Below, piece after piece: positions 1 through 7,263 of a DNA stretch of 64,000 bases. Location of the stretch: the NCBI GenBank assembly GCA_017535725.1, contig JAFXTO010000006.1, positions 1 through 64,000 on the forward strand, written 5' to 3'. Origin of the DNA: Bacteroidaceae bacterium (GTDB lineage Bacteria > Bacteroidota > Bacteroidia > Bacteroidales > Bacteroidaceae). The notes below the pieces were generated by a model. That model searched no databases, was not told the origin of the DNA, and worked only from the letters and a program-made list of their open reading frames with translations. The position numbers and the translations under genes were made by a program. Position 1 is the stretch's first letter. Each line of letters begins with the position of its first letter.

Positions 1-2
1 CG

Positions 3-104
3 GCTGAGTCATTCAATTCGAAAATAAAGGGACTGAGAGCACAAGTGCATGGAGTCAATGACCTTGCCTTCTTCATGTTCCGTTGTGGGAAGATATTTGG
101 TTAG
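3..104 (+). pseudogene. Transposase, C-terminal fragment (cut by window edge)
   Basis: The frame is open from the first bases of the window and ends at a TAG at 102-104, giving 33 residues that include ESFNSKIKGLRAQ and FFMFRCGKIFG. The E-S-F-N-x-K-I-K-x-x-R-A-Q pattern followed by F-F-x-F-R-x-x-K-I-F is what I associate with the extreme C-terminus of DDE transposases of the ISL3/ISAon1 kind in Bacteroidetes; this is recognition from memory, not a search. The catalytic core lies left of the window, so whether the element is intact cannot be judged. Its right end should fall just after 104, inside the start of the next reading frame. Confidence 0.6.
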
Positions 105-769
105 GCTATGGGGCTATCCACGGAAAATCACACCTGCGCCATTTTTCCACATGGAGAAGCAAGACACCAGAAGCTTCGGTTAGGCGCATCGTCCAAGAAA
201 GCAAATACATTTTCAGAATTCAACCAGGCTTATGGGCTTTAGAGGAATGTCGTGACGCCGTGCTGCAGAAATTTGATTTGAAGTCTGGCAATAGGAAAAG
301 TGAAGAGCAATTCACCCACGGATATTATCAAGGGTTGCTGGTGGAGATTGGGAAATTCCGTCATCTGACGACTTACGTTCCAGCGCAAGATCAGAATAGA
401 CTGTTTATTGATAGGAAGTTGGGAGAGATTACAGACACAACGCAACTACCCGATTTTACCTATGAAAATCTGAGACGGAGGGCTCGCACGATTGATGTCA
501 TTTGGTTCAATGAACGCATGATGCCCTCATATTTCTATGAGGTCGAACACACTACTGACATAAAGAACTCTCTTACAAAGTTCTTTGAGTTGCAAGATTT
601 TAATGCCGGTTTTTATATTGTTGCAGACAAAAGTCGTGAACGTGAGTTTGAGGACAAGTTGCATGTATCGATGTTTGCTCCGATTGAAAAGAGAGTGAAA
701 TTCTGGTCTTATGAACAAGTGGCCAAGGCTCACGAAGGACTTGAAAAGGCGAGTCAATCAATGTTGTAA
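83..769 (+). CDS. Restriction endonuclease-like protein with winged-helix part, 5' end probably replaced by an IS
   Basis: The frame can only start at a TTG at 83, inside the transposase tail, and is 228 residues long. From about residue 25 it reads like the C-terminal half of a winged-helix module (KTPEASVRRIVQES, then F-R-I-Q-P-G-L-W-A-L). About residues 135-190 resemble a PD-(D/E)xK-like nuclease or recognition core: D-V-I-W-F-N, then Y-F-Y-E-V-E-H-T-T-D-I-K-N-S-L, the F-E-V-E-x-T-T pattern seen in restriction-type proteins. The normal N-terminal half of the winged helix is missing and the first ~20 codons are insertion-sequence DNA. I therefore infer a 5'-truncated remnant. Its partner would be the methyltransferase 200 bp downstream. 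Whether it is still translated from the TTG is unknown. Confidence 0.6.
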   Translation: MWEDIWLGYGAIHGKSHLRHFSTWRSKTPEASVRRIVQESKYIFRIQPGLWALEECRDAVLQKFDLKSGNRKSEEQFTHGYYQGLLVEIGKFRHLTTYVPAQDQNRLFIDRKLGEITDTTQLPDFTYENLRRRARTIDVIWFNERMMPSYFYEVEHTTDIKNSLTKFFELQDFNAGFYIVADKSREREFEDKLHVSMFAPIEKRVKFWSYEQVAKAHEGLEKASQSML

Positions 770-775
770 ACAACT

Positions 776-895
776 ATGGAAGAGAATAAGGATTTCCTCA
801 GACAAGACAATAATTACAGAACTCTGAAGGCATTCAAGAAGCCCATTATCCCCATCATCAGTAAACAGTTCACCGTCCGAAATGATCTTTTTTGA
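776..895 (+). CDS. Small ORF of 39 residues, function unknown
   Basis: ATG at 776 lies 6 bp after the stop of the endonuclease-like gene and the frame ends with TGA at 893. The product is hydrophilic and basic (begins MEENKDFLRQDNNYRTLKAF) with no motif that I recognise. The tight spacing suggests co-transcription or a remnant of a longer downstream gene in the restriction locus. It could equally be chance. Confidence 0.25.
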   Translation: MEENKDFLRQDNNYRTLKAFKKPIIPIISKQFTVRNDLF

Positions 896-953
896 TCACA
901 AATCTTAAAGATTGATCTTTCGTTGATGATGTCATTTATTTGTAGTATCTTTG
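884..953 (+). promoter_or_regulatory. Promoter of the DNA methyltransferase with a cluster of three GATC sites
   Basis: A -33 TTG at 923-925 is separated by exactly 20 bp from TATCTTTG at 946-953, matching the Bacteroidetes TTTG/TAnnTTTG promoter. GATC occurs at 884, 894 and 914, three times within 34 bp directly upstream of the -33 element. A short hairpin (TGCGG...CCGCA, about 952-970) follows just before the methyltransferase ATG at 971. Because the start of transcription must fall after 953, a start codon at 923 or 926 is excluded. Confidence 0.65.
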
Positions 954-970
954 CGGCGTTTTTCTCCGCA

Positions 971-2221
971 ATGAACTACCAAGTAACGATAACTGAAACG
1001 CTGCAACGCAGTCTTCTTGTAGATGCATCCTCAGCAAATCTCGCTGAGGATAACATCTATAAGCGTTATCGAGCTTGCGACATCGTGCTTGACGATGGTG
1101 ATTTCCAAAATGTGGAGATTGCTGTTAATGAGGTAAGTGGGGCTAATGGGCTGGATGGGGTTAATGGGCAGGATGGTTATGATGGGGTTAATGGACATTA
1201 TGGGCAGATTGGGCTATATAAACCCATTAAGCCTATCAAGCCCATTGAACCCATTTCCAATAAGCCCATTGAACCTAAGCCTGCTTGGCCAACTACAATC
1301 TTTTACAAATCCCCCTCCCACGACTTCAACCTCCTTCATGGCGACACCTTTGATCTGCTCCCCCAGTTCAACTTCCAGTTCGATATGATATTTGCCGACC
1401 CGCCTTATTTCCTGTCGAGTGGCGGCATCAGCGTGCAGAGTGGTAAGGTGGTGTGCGTGGATAAGGGCGATTGGGACAAGAGTATGTCTCAGGAGGATAT
1501 CAATGCATTTAACTTGAAGTGGCTGTCTTTGTGCAGGGAGAAGCTGAAAGATAATGGGACGATATGGATTAGTGGAACATACCACAACATTTTCTCCGTA
1601 GCGAATTGTCTGACTCAGTTGGGCTACAAGATTCTGAATGTGATAACATGGGCCAAGACGAACCCGCCACCAAATATCTCGTGCCGCTACTTCACGTACT
1701 CAACGGAGTTCATCATCTGGGCTCGCAAGAAAGAGAAAGTGCCTCATTATTATAACTATGAGTTGATGAAGCACATTAACGGCGACAAGCAGATGACGGA
1801 CGTTTGGCGCTTGCCTGCTATTGCACCTTGGGAGAAGTCGTGTACGAAGCACCCCACACAAAAGCCGCTGGGGTTGCTGAGCCGAATTATCATGGCTTCC
1901 ACAGAGCCTGGTGCATGGATTCTTGATCCGTTTGCTGGAAGCGGTACAACCGGCATTGCTGCGAATCTTCTTGGCCGAAGATTTCTTGGCATAGAACGCG
2001 AAGAGGAGTATGCAACCATCAGTAAGGCTCGTCGCGAAGAGATAGAGAATAACAAGACTTTTGTCACATACAAGAGGAAGATTCCAGACATCGTGAAGGC
2101 AGAGGATACGCAGAAAGACTGCTTCACTTGTAAGGAACCAATGATTGAAACCCTTCCTTTCTTAGGAGAGGTTGAGGTGCAACCTGATGGTGTCTACTTG
2201 GATAGTATTACAAAGAGATAA
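971..2221 (+). CDS. Beta-class DNA N6-adenine methyltransferase, DpnA/M2.DpnII-like
   Basis: This 416-residue protein has the beta-class order: motif IV FADPPYFLS at about residue 143, a central target-recognition region, then the AdoMet-binding motif DPFAGSGTTG near residue 320. Blocks such as VDKGDWDK, WAKTNPPPN, SCRYFT, HYYNYELMK and KHPTQKP match what I remember of M2.DpnII/DpnA and M.MboI-type enzymes, so GATC is the likely target (inference from family). It probably protects DNA against, or survives from, the restriction system whose nuclease-like gene lies upstream. The start at 971 is chosen because the promoter -7 box ends at 953. An unusual insert at about residues 55-103 (Gly/Asn/Asp repeats, then Lys-Pro-Ile-Glu repeats) precedes the catalytic domain. 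The gene is AT-richer than the core genes to its right, consistent with transfer. Confidence 0.88.
   Translation: MNYQVTITETLQRSLLVDASSANLAEDNIYKRYRACDIVLDDGDFQNVEIAVNEVSGANGLDGVNGQDGYDGVNGHYGQIGLYKPIKPIKPIEPISNKPIEPKPAWPTTIFYKSPSHDFNLLHGDTFDLLPQFNFQFDMIFADPPYFLSSGGISVQSGKVVCVDKGDWDKSMSQEDINAFNLKWLSLCREKLKDNGTIWISGTYHNIFSVANCLTQLGYKILNVITWAKTNPPPNISCRYFTYSTEFIIWARKKEKVPHYYNYELMKHINGDKQMTDVWRLPAIAPWEKSCTKHPTQKPLGLLSRIIMASTEPGAWILDPFAGSGTTGIAANLLGRRFLGIEREEEYATISKARREEIENNKTFVTYKRKIPDIVKAEDTQKDCFTCKEPMIETLPFLGEVEVQPDGVYLDSITKR
1133..1279 (+). repeat. Degenerate ATGGG/CCCAT repeat with inverted arms inside the methyltransferase gene
   Basis: The left half is a run of GGG-rich units (TTAATGGG, GATGGGGTTAATGGG) and the right half a run of their reverse complements (CCCATTAAGCC, CCCATTGAACC). 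The two halves can pair as a long imperfect hairpin. The left half encodes a G-x-N-G-x-D-G series and the right half a K-P-I-(K/E)-P-I series, so the reading frame stays open through both arms. Confidence 0.7.
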
Positions 2222-2228
2222 TGAAGAA

Positions 2229-2348
2229 AGGTTATCACAAATTGCAACAACCCTGAATAGGTGGTCGCAAAATGCGACTACCCTTATGAGGTGGTTGCAA
2301 ATTGTGACAACCCCAACGAGGTTATCGCAAATTGCGAGAACCTTCAAG
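2229..2348. repeat. Four 30-bp tandem repeats with a palindromic core
   Basis: Units start at 2229, 2259, 2289 and 2319, each exactly 30 bp and beginning AGG. Every unit contains a variant of the palindrome TCGCAAATTGCGA. The array begins directly after the methyltransferase stop. Two more copies of a related palindrome follow, TCACAAATTGTGA at 2409-2421 and TCACAAAATGTGA at 2439-2451, again 30 bp apart. Translated, the repeats give an L-S-Q-I-A-T-T-L series that faintly recalls ORF6N-type proteins of Bacteroidetes, so a decayed coding repeat is an alternative to a protein-binding array. Confidence 0.7.
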
Positions 2349-2930
2349 AAACGAACCTCTGTCTATATGATATAAAAAACAAATTAAGAGGAATGGAATG
2401 GTCTAAGATCACAAATTGTGACCTTAGATGATTTGAAGTCACAAAATGTGATATCAAATGTCTCAGAAAAACAACAAGAAGGAATTTTGACATCGCCTAC
2501 CATGATAGTTGTAGGGAGCTACGCCATAGAGAGTCGGGATAACTCTTATTGCTGTTGCCATAATCTAATTCGTATTCATTCTCACAATCACGCCGCAAAG
2601 ATATACACTTTTTCTGAAAATATTGGTAAAACCTGTGAGAAATTTGCCAAATGGGTCTTTATATATTCTTATATTTGTTCGCGCGAAGACCGTTATCGTA
2701 CGATAGCAGGTAGTCACATCAGGGTTCAGCGCAATACATGTCACATAATTTATGATTCATTCATGGGTAAATTTGTAATAAATTCGTGTAAAAGTATTAG
2801 CAATTTTGTCCCTACGACAAGGTAAATACAGAGTAGTAAAAAAAAATTCGCAAGCTTTTATTAATAATTTGGAAAGATTATTAGACTGATATACTGTTGT
2901 TTAATGCTTTATGCCTACTGCGCTTACCCA
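2349..2930. other. AT-rich spacer without a recognisable gene
   Basis: A 135-residue frame at 2418-2825 has no family resemblance and poor codon use. Its first residues (L-K-S-Q-N-V-I-S-N) come from the palindromic repeats at 2409-2451. The remainder is AT-rich and looks non-coding. It may be degraded remnants of a mobile-element gene. Confidence 0.4.
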
Positions 2931-2994
2931 CTACGCGTAGTTGCTACGTAGGTGCTACGTAGCAAGTATATTACCAAACTTTTTTGTACCTTTG
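2931..2994 (+). promoter_or_regulatory. Promoter with three stacked palindromes upstream of the structured leader
   Basis: CTACGCGTAG at 2931-2940 and CTACGTAG at 2944-2951 and 2955-2962 are perfect palindromes; the last two are 11 bp apart, about one helical turn. A good -7 box TACCTTTG lies at 2987-2994. There is no clear -33 TTG at the expected 2964-2966, where the last palindrome ends, so an activator or repressor at the palindromes could control this promoter. Transcription would start near 3000. Confidence 0.55.
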
Positions 2995-3094
2995 CACCCA
3001 CATTTGGAAACGATTCCATTTGTGGGCTTTTTGTTGCCCTTGACAACGGGCCGGATAGCATGTATATTGCAACCAAAAGGCAAACGAAAAAATC

Positions 3095-3219
3095 GGGGTG
3101 GTAAACCCCAAACATAAAATCATCCGAGTGATGTGAGCTGAGAAGCCTCATGAGTTCAACGGGCGCGCCGTTTCAAAGCTTTCTCACTCACAAGTTGAAC
3201 AAGCTAAAACTCGGAGATT
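3095..3219 (+). ncRNA. Structured 5' leader with possible pseudoknot
   Basis: Several pairings can be read directly. GGGGT/ACCCC closes a 5-nt loop (3095-3099 with 3105-3109). TCCGAGT at 3123-3129 pairs with ACTCGGA at 3209-3215, only 4 nt before the ATG at 3220. Inside it, GTGAGCTGAGAAGC (3133-3146) pairs, with a bulge, with GCTTTCTCACTCAC (3178-3191). AACGG/CCGTT (3158-3162 with 3168-3172) forms an inner hairpin. GTTCAAC at 3154-3160, in the loop, is complementary to GTTGAAC at 3194-3200 outside the stem, which would give a pseudoknot competing with the inner hairpin. The closing stem would sequester the ribosome-loading region. I cannot assign it to a known RNA family. Confidence 0.5.
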
Positions 3220-3572
3220 ATGAAGAAAAGTTTGAAACAAGTCCGCCCTGAGGACTACGACGCGCAGGAACTTATGGCCCTTGCGCGAGAGGGGAAACTG
3301 TATCTTAAGGTGGAGACTCCAAAGGTCTCAACGAAGGAACTGTTAACAGCCTGTAGGCAGGAGGCACTGTCTTATGTGTCGCTATCGATGACTGTGCAAC
3401 TGACACAATGCGCCCATATATAAATAAGGTGTGGGAATCTATCGTTAATCATAGCGCATTTTCTCGAACTTCTATTAGCAGGGAAAAACTGGCAGAACTC
3501 TGTGAGGTGCAAAAAAGGACGAAGGAGCACTACTCTCGCGAGCGGTATCTCCTTCTACATTGCATAAAGTGA
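3220..3572 (+). pseudogene. Small gene of unknown function with an apparent frameshift
   Basis: The first frame (3220-3423, 67 residues) begins MKKSLKQVRPEDYDAQELMA and is hydrophilic with good codon use up to about 3378. There the +2 frame takes over in a protein-like way (A-I-D-D-C-A-T-D-T, then PYINKVWESIV) and runs to a TGA at 3570-3572; an ATG at 3408 also lies in that frame. Read as one gene with a single frameshift it would encode about 117 residues. I recognise no domain. It may be a decayed copy of a small mobile-element or phage-associated protein, or two overlapping small genes. The long structured leader is the strongest sign that it is or was a real gene. Confidence 0.45.
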
Positions 3573-3680
3573 TGCAAAGGTATGTATTTATTAGTTGGTT
3601 GCAAAGGATTGACTAAAAAATTAACGTTCTTTAATAGCTTTCAATAGCTTTCTTTGATGGAATTCGTTCAATGATAGCGT

Positions 3681-4862
3681 TCAGCCCTCTGTTGGCATCG
3701 CTGTCTGTAGTCCGGCAATGAGACGACGGGTGCCTTCAAGCACACGCTCGCGCTGGGTGGCGAGGTTGATACGCAGGAAACCAGGACGGCCATACAGGTC
3801 GCCGGGGCTGAGCCACAGGTGGTAGGCGGTGCGCAGGCGGTCGGCCAACTGCTGCGAAGGGGTGTTCAGGCTGCGGACGTCCAACCAAGCGAGATAGGTG
3901 CCTTCGAGATGAGCCAAGGGCAGCTGGGGCAAGGCGGACTTGAGCTGCTGGCGGAAGAGGCGGTAGTTCTCGTAGATGTATTCCACGAGTTGCTGCAGCC
4001 ATTCGGCACCCTCCGGGGTGTAGGCGGCTTGCAGGGCAACAAAGCTGAAGACATTGATGTCGCAGACCTCGTTGTCGTTGATAGCGCGGTCTATGCGCTG
4101 GCGGAAATCCTCGCGAGGACAGACGATGTAGGCCGTCTGCAGGCCTGCGGTGTTGAAAGCCTTGTTGGGGGCGTTGGCCACCACCCACGGACACCCAACT
4201 TCCTCGGCGACACGGCCGAAGGGAACATAGGGACGGCCCAGCTGGGGATTGACGAACTCACAATGAATCTCGTCGGAGAGGACAATGACGTCGTTGCGCT
4301 TGCAAATCTCCGCCATCTCTTGCAGCTCCTGGCGAGTCCACACACGTCCCAAGGGGTTATGGGGATTGCAGAGGAGGAAGAGGCGCACGCGGTTGGCGCG
4401 GATAGTTTCCTCAAAGGCTTGGAAGTCTATGGTGTGGGTCTCTGCTGCTGCATCCCACGTGAGGGGGAAGTCCACCAACGGGCAATGGGAATTACGGATG
4501 CTGGAGAAGAAGCAGTTGTAGGCGGGGGTGAGCGTCAGGACTGGCTCACCGTGGCGACAGAGGCCCTGGATGATGGCGCTGACAGCGGGCACGACGCCGC
4601 TGGTGTACAGAATCCACTGTCGGTCGATGTCCCATCCATGACGGCTGCGGTTCCACTCGCAAATGGCGGTATAGAAGGTTTCCGGCACGAGGCTGTAGCC
4701 ATAAATGGGGTGGGCAGCGCGACGCTGTATGGCCTCGGCGACGCAGGGTGCCGTCTCGAAATCCATATCTGCCACCCACATAGGGAGGATTTCCGGGTCC
4801 GTGGCCTCGTCCCACTTCACGCAGTCGGTTCCGCGGCGCTGGGTTGGTTTGTCGAAATTCAT
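3681..4862 (-). CDS. MalY/PatB-type PLP-dependent C-S lyase / aminotransferase
   Basis: This 393-residue fold-type I PLP enzyme begins FDKPTQRRGTDCVKWD, the N-terminus typical of MalY/PatB cystathionine beta-lyases, followed by LPMWVADMDF. The cofactor lysine is K234 in ANAPNKAFNTAG. N166 in CNPHNPLG and D197 in LSDEIH are the other PLP contacts. The likely reaction is beta-elimination of cystathionine or cysteine conjugates in the cytosol; aminotransferase activity is the alternative. It is the last gene of a nine-gene minus-strand run, 40 bp after the DUF3737 gene, and that gap is filled by a TTTCAA low-complexity repeat. Confidence 0.85.
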   Translation of the reverse strand: MNFDKPTQRRGTDCVKWDEATDPEILPMWVADMDFETAPCVAEAIQRRAAHPIYGYSLVPETFYTAICEWNRSRHGWDIDRQWILYTSGVVPAVSAIIQGLCRHGEPVLTLTPAYNCFFSSIRNSHCPLVDFPLTWDAAAETHTIDFQAFEETIRANRVRLFLLCNPHNPLGRVWTRQELQEMAEICKRNDVIVLSDEIHCEFVNPQLGRPYVPFGRVAEEVGCPWVVANAPNKAFNTAGLQTAYIVCPREDFRQRIDRAINDNEVCDINVFSFVALQAAYTPEGAEWLQQLVEYIYENYRLFRQQLKSALPQLPLAHLEGTYLAWLDVRSLNTPSQQLADRLRTAYHLWLSPGDLYGRPGFLRINLATQRERVLEGTRRLIAGLQTAMPTEG

Positions 4863-4918
4863 TTTATTAAAGGACGTTTCAATTTTTCAATTTTTCACCG
4901 TTTCAATTTTTCAACGTC
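4863..4918. repeat. TTTCAATTTTTCA low-complexity repeat
   Basis: Copies of TTTCAATTTTTCA fill the 40-bp gap between two minus-strand genes and run into the last codons of the DUF3737 gene. It belongs to the same TTGAAA/TTTCAA repeat class as the arrays near 6.6, 8.1-8.4, 34.6 and 35.3 kb. Confidence 0.6.
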
Positions 4919-5751
4919 TCAATCCGGCAGTTGGCGGGCTGCTTGATGTGCTCGTCGATGGTGATGCGACCGACGGAGTCGGCGACGATATGTCCGCTGA
5001 TGGGATTCTTGATTTCGGTGATGTGTCCTCGGATGGTGGCTTGGAGGGTGGTGTCCTCGAAGGCGCGGTCGCTGGCGGGGTCAAAAGTGCAGTCCTCGAG
5101 GGTGAGCCCGTCGATGTAGCAGAGCGGTTGTTCGCCAGCGATATGGCAGCGGACGAGGCGCAGGTTCTTGCTGTGCCAGCCGAGGAATTCGCCATCGAGG
5201 AGGGAGTCATAGACGGTGACGTTCTCCGTCTCCCAGAAAGCATCCTTGGTGACGATGCGGGCGTTGCGAACCACGGCGTTCTTGACGTATTGGAAGACGT
5301 ACTTCGAGTCGCTCTCCAACCCGTCGACGTCCACGTCCTCACAGAACATAAAGGGATAGGTCCCCTCGTGGAGGCGCACGTTGCGAATCTTCAGCCCACG
5401 GATGCGCCAGAAGGTCTCGTCGGCGTCGTTCATCTGCACGTTCTCCAGAGTGAGGTTCCTCATCTCGCGGAAGAACTTGGGTGCATCGATGACGCAGTCG
5501 CGCATGACCATATCATTGGAATACCAGATGGCAGAACGGGAGCCTACTTCGAAATAGCAGTTGGTGATGAGGGAGCCGTCCACGTGCCACCACGGATATT
5601 TTCCGATGAAGCGGCAGCGGTCTGCCTCCAGGCGCTGGCAGCACTTGATGCCGCTCTCGCCCTCGGTGATGGTTACGTTCTCAAGTCGTGTGTCGTGAAT
5701 GGCGAAAAGGGGTCGCTCGCCACCAAAGCTTTGGTCTTTGATTGTTTGCAT
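4903..5751 (-). CDS. DUF3737 family protein, predicted beta-helix
   Basis: This 282-residue protein starts MQTIKDQSFGGERPLF and continues with short beta-strand repeats (LENVTITEGESGIKC, CRFIGKYPWWH, then AIWYSNDMVMRDC). The pattern agrees with DUF3737, a right-handed beta-helix family common in Bacteroidetes and Firmicutes whose biochemical role is not established. There is no signal peptide, so it should be cytosolic. It lies 18 bp after the MATE pump and 40 bp before the malY-like gene, probably in one transcript. The family assignment rests on the N-terminal and Trp-rich blocks. Confidence 0.8.
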   Translation of the reverse strand: MQTIKDQSFGGERPLFAIHDTRLENVTITEGESGIKCCQRLEADRCRFIGKYPWWHVDGSLITNCYFEVGSRSAIWYSNDMVMRDCVIDAPKFFREMRNLTLENVQMNDADETFWRIRGLKIRNVRLHEGTYPFMFCEDVDVDGLESDSKYVFQYVKNAVVRNARIVTKDAFWETENVTVYDSLLDGEFLGWHSKNLRLVRCHIAGEQPLCYIDGLTLEDCTFDPASDRAFEDTTLQATIRGHITEIKNPISGHIVADSVGRITIDEHIKQPANCRIETLKN

Positions 5752-5769
5752 TATGTGAATGATTATATA

Positions 5770-7248
5770 TTAGGACGCATCCTTATGATGATCTGTTTTC
5801 AGCTTGATATTCCGCAGCCACCGCCCGAACTTCAATCGAATCAGGAAGATGATGCCGCGGAAGGTGAGTTCGACTGCCATACCGAACCAGACGCCCTGCA
5901 GCCCATAGCGCGAGGCCAAGAGTGCGGCGAGGGTAACGCGCACGGCCCACATGGAGAAGAGGTTCATCATGGCTGGGCGGCGGGTGTCTCCCGCTCCGAC
6001 GAAGACACTCATGGCCACGATACTGGCGGCGAAGCCCGGTTCTGCCCACGCCTCGATGCGCAGGCACTCTGTACCCAACTGCCGCACGGCCTCGTCGGGA
6101 GTCAGCGAAGCCATCATCAGCGGGGCAGCCATGTACATGACGGCGCCCATCAGCGTCATCACGGCAATCCCCAAGAGGGTGGTCATCCAGGCAAAACGCT
6201 CGGTCAGGCGGCGGCGTCCCGCTCCAAAGCTCTGCCCGACAAGAGTCGTTGCGGCCTCGCCAATGCCATAACCGGGCATGTAGCAGAGACTTTCGGCCGT
6301 GATGCCCAAGGCGTTGGCAGCAATGGCAATAGCTCCCAAGGGAGCCACAATAATGGTGATGGTTATCTGCGCCACATTCATCAGCACCCGCTGGAAGAAG
6401 ATGGGGCCAGCGATGTTGCCGGCCTTGCGAAGTGTCTGACGCTGAGGTCTGAAAGATACCCGCTGGCCGCGCAGACAGAGTTCGGGGCAATGGGTCTCGG
6501 CATACCACATCAGGAAGATGGCGACGACAGCCTCAGCAGCACAAGTGCCAAGGGACGCTCCCACCACGCCCAAGCCGGCTCCGGGGATGAGCAATTGAAA
6601 AGTTGAAATATTGAAATATTGAAATATTGAAGAATTGAAAGAGAGGTCCAAGGTGCGGGAAGGAAATATCAGGAAGAAGTTGAAGGTGACATCGAGGATG
6701 CACATCACCACATTGGCCCACGAAGGCACCTTGATATTTCCTGCACAACGTAGCATAGAGCTCGCAAGCATATCCAGCATAGCAAAAGGCGCACCCAGCG
6801 CGAAGACGAGGAAATAGAGCGAGGCATCGCCACAGATGGAGGCATCGCCACCTAACCAGCGAGGCAAAGGAAACGAAATAAGAGCTCCAACAATCCCAGT
6901 GATAACAGCCAGCGCCAACGATGCCACAATACTCTGCCGGAAGACGGCACGTGAACCAGCCAAGTCGTTGGCTCCCACCAAGTGAGCCACCTGCACGGAA
7001 AAGCCTGTGGCGGCACAGGATATGATGCTCCAGAAGAGCCATATTGAAGTGGCCACAATCCCGATGCTGGCAGAGGCACGCGCTCCCAAGGACCCCACCA
7101 TGGCATCGTCGATGTAGAACATCAAAATGGTGGAGACCTGAGCGAAGATAGCCGGAATACTCAACAGTGCCGTCAGCCGGAGCTGTTCGGAAGTGGAGAG
7201 TTTGCCGCCTTCACGGATACGGAGCAGGAGTTCGTCTTTACGAGACAT
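5770..7248 (-). CDS. MATE family multidrug/cation antiporter
   Basis: This 492-residue membrane protein has about 12 hydrophobic segments. MATE signatures include PAIFAQVSTILMFYIDDAMV in the first segments and GIGEAATTLVGQSFGAGR near residue 330. It would export drugs or metabolites in exchange for Na+ or H+ across the inner membrane. Residues ~203-218 (FNSSIFQYFNISTFQ) are encoded by a run of TTGAAATAT repeat units that interrupts the usual junction between an L-I-F-P helix end and the IPGAGLGVVGA loop, so a spacer repeat has expanded or inserted in frame. The protein is longer than the usual ~450 residues partly for this reason. The neighbours are unrelated housekeeping genes. Confidence 0.9.
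   Translation of the reverse strand: MSRKDELLLRIREGGKLSTSEQLRLTALLSIPAIFAQVSTILMFYIDDAMVGSLGARASASIGIVATSIWLFWSIISCAATGFSVQVAHLVGANDLAGSRAVFRQSIVASLALAVITGIVGALISFPLPRWLGGDASICGDASLYFLVFALGAPFAMLDMLASSMLRCAGNIKVPSWANVVMCILDVTFNFFLIFPSRTLDLSFNSSIFQYFNISTFQLLIPGAGLGVVGASLGTCAAEAVVAIFLMWYAETHCPELCLRGQRVSFRPQRQTLRKAGNIAGPIFFQRVLMNVAQITITIIVAPLGAIAIAANALGITAESLCYMPGYGIGEAATTLVGQSFGAGRRRLTERFAWMTTLLGIAVMTLMGAVMYMAAPLMMASLTPDEAVRQLGTECLRIEAWAEPGFAASIVAMSVFVGAGDTRRPAMMNLFSMWAVRVTLAALLASRYGLQGVWFGMAVELTFRGIIFLIRLKFGRWLRNIKLKTDHHKDAS
6594..6640. repeat. TTGAAATAT repeat inside the MATE coding sequence
   Basis: Five to six consecutive 8-9 bp TTGAAA-type units interrupt the MATE gene and keep it in frame. 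The units are the same as in the intergenic arrays at 8080-8228 and 35277-35340. Confidence 0.75.
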
Positions 7249-7263
7249 GAAAAGTTGAAGTAT

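Noticed and set aside
923..970. Longer N-terminus of the DNA methyltransferase from a TTG at 923
   Set aside because: The promoter -33 and -7 boxes occupy 923-953, so the messenger cannot include this start.
2418..2825. 135-residue open frame in the left spacer
   Set aside because: No family resemblance, AT-driven composition, and its start lies in the palindromic repeats.
4705..6606. 633-residue plus-strand open frame
   Set aside because: It lies antisense to the DUF3737 and MATE genes, whose families are clear; it is a mirror of GC-rich coding DNA.
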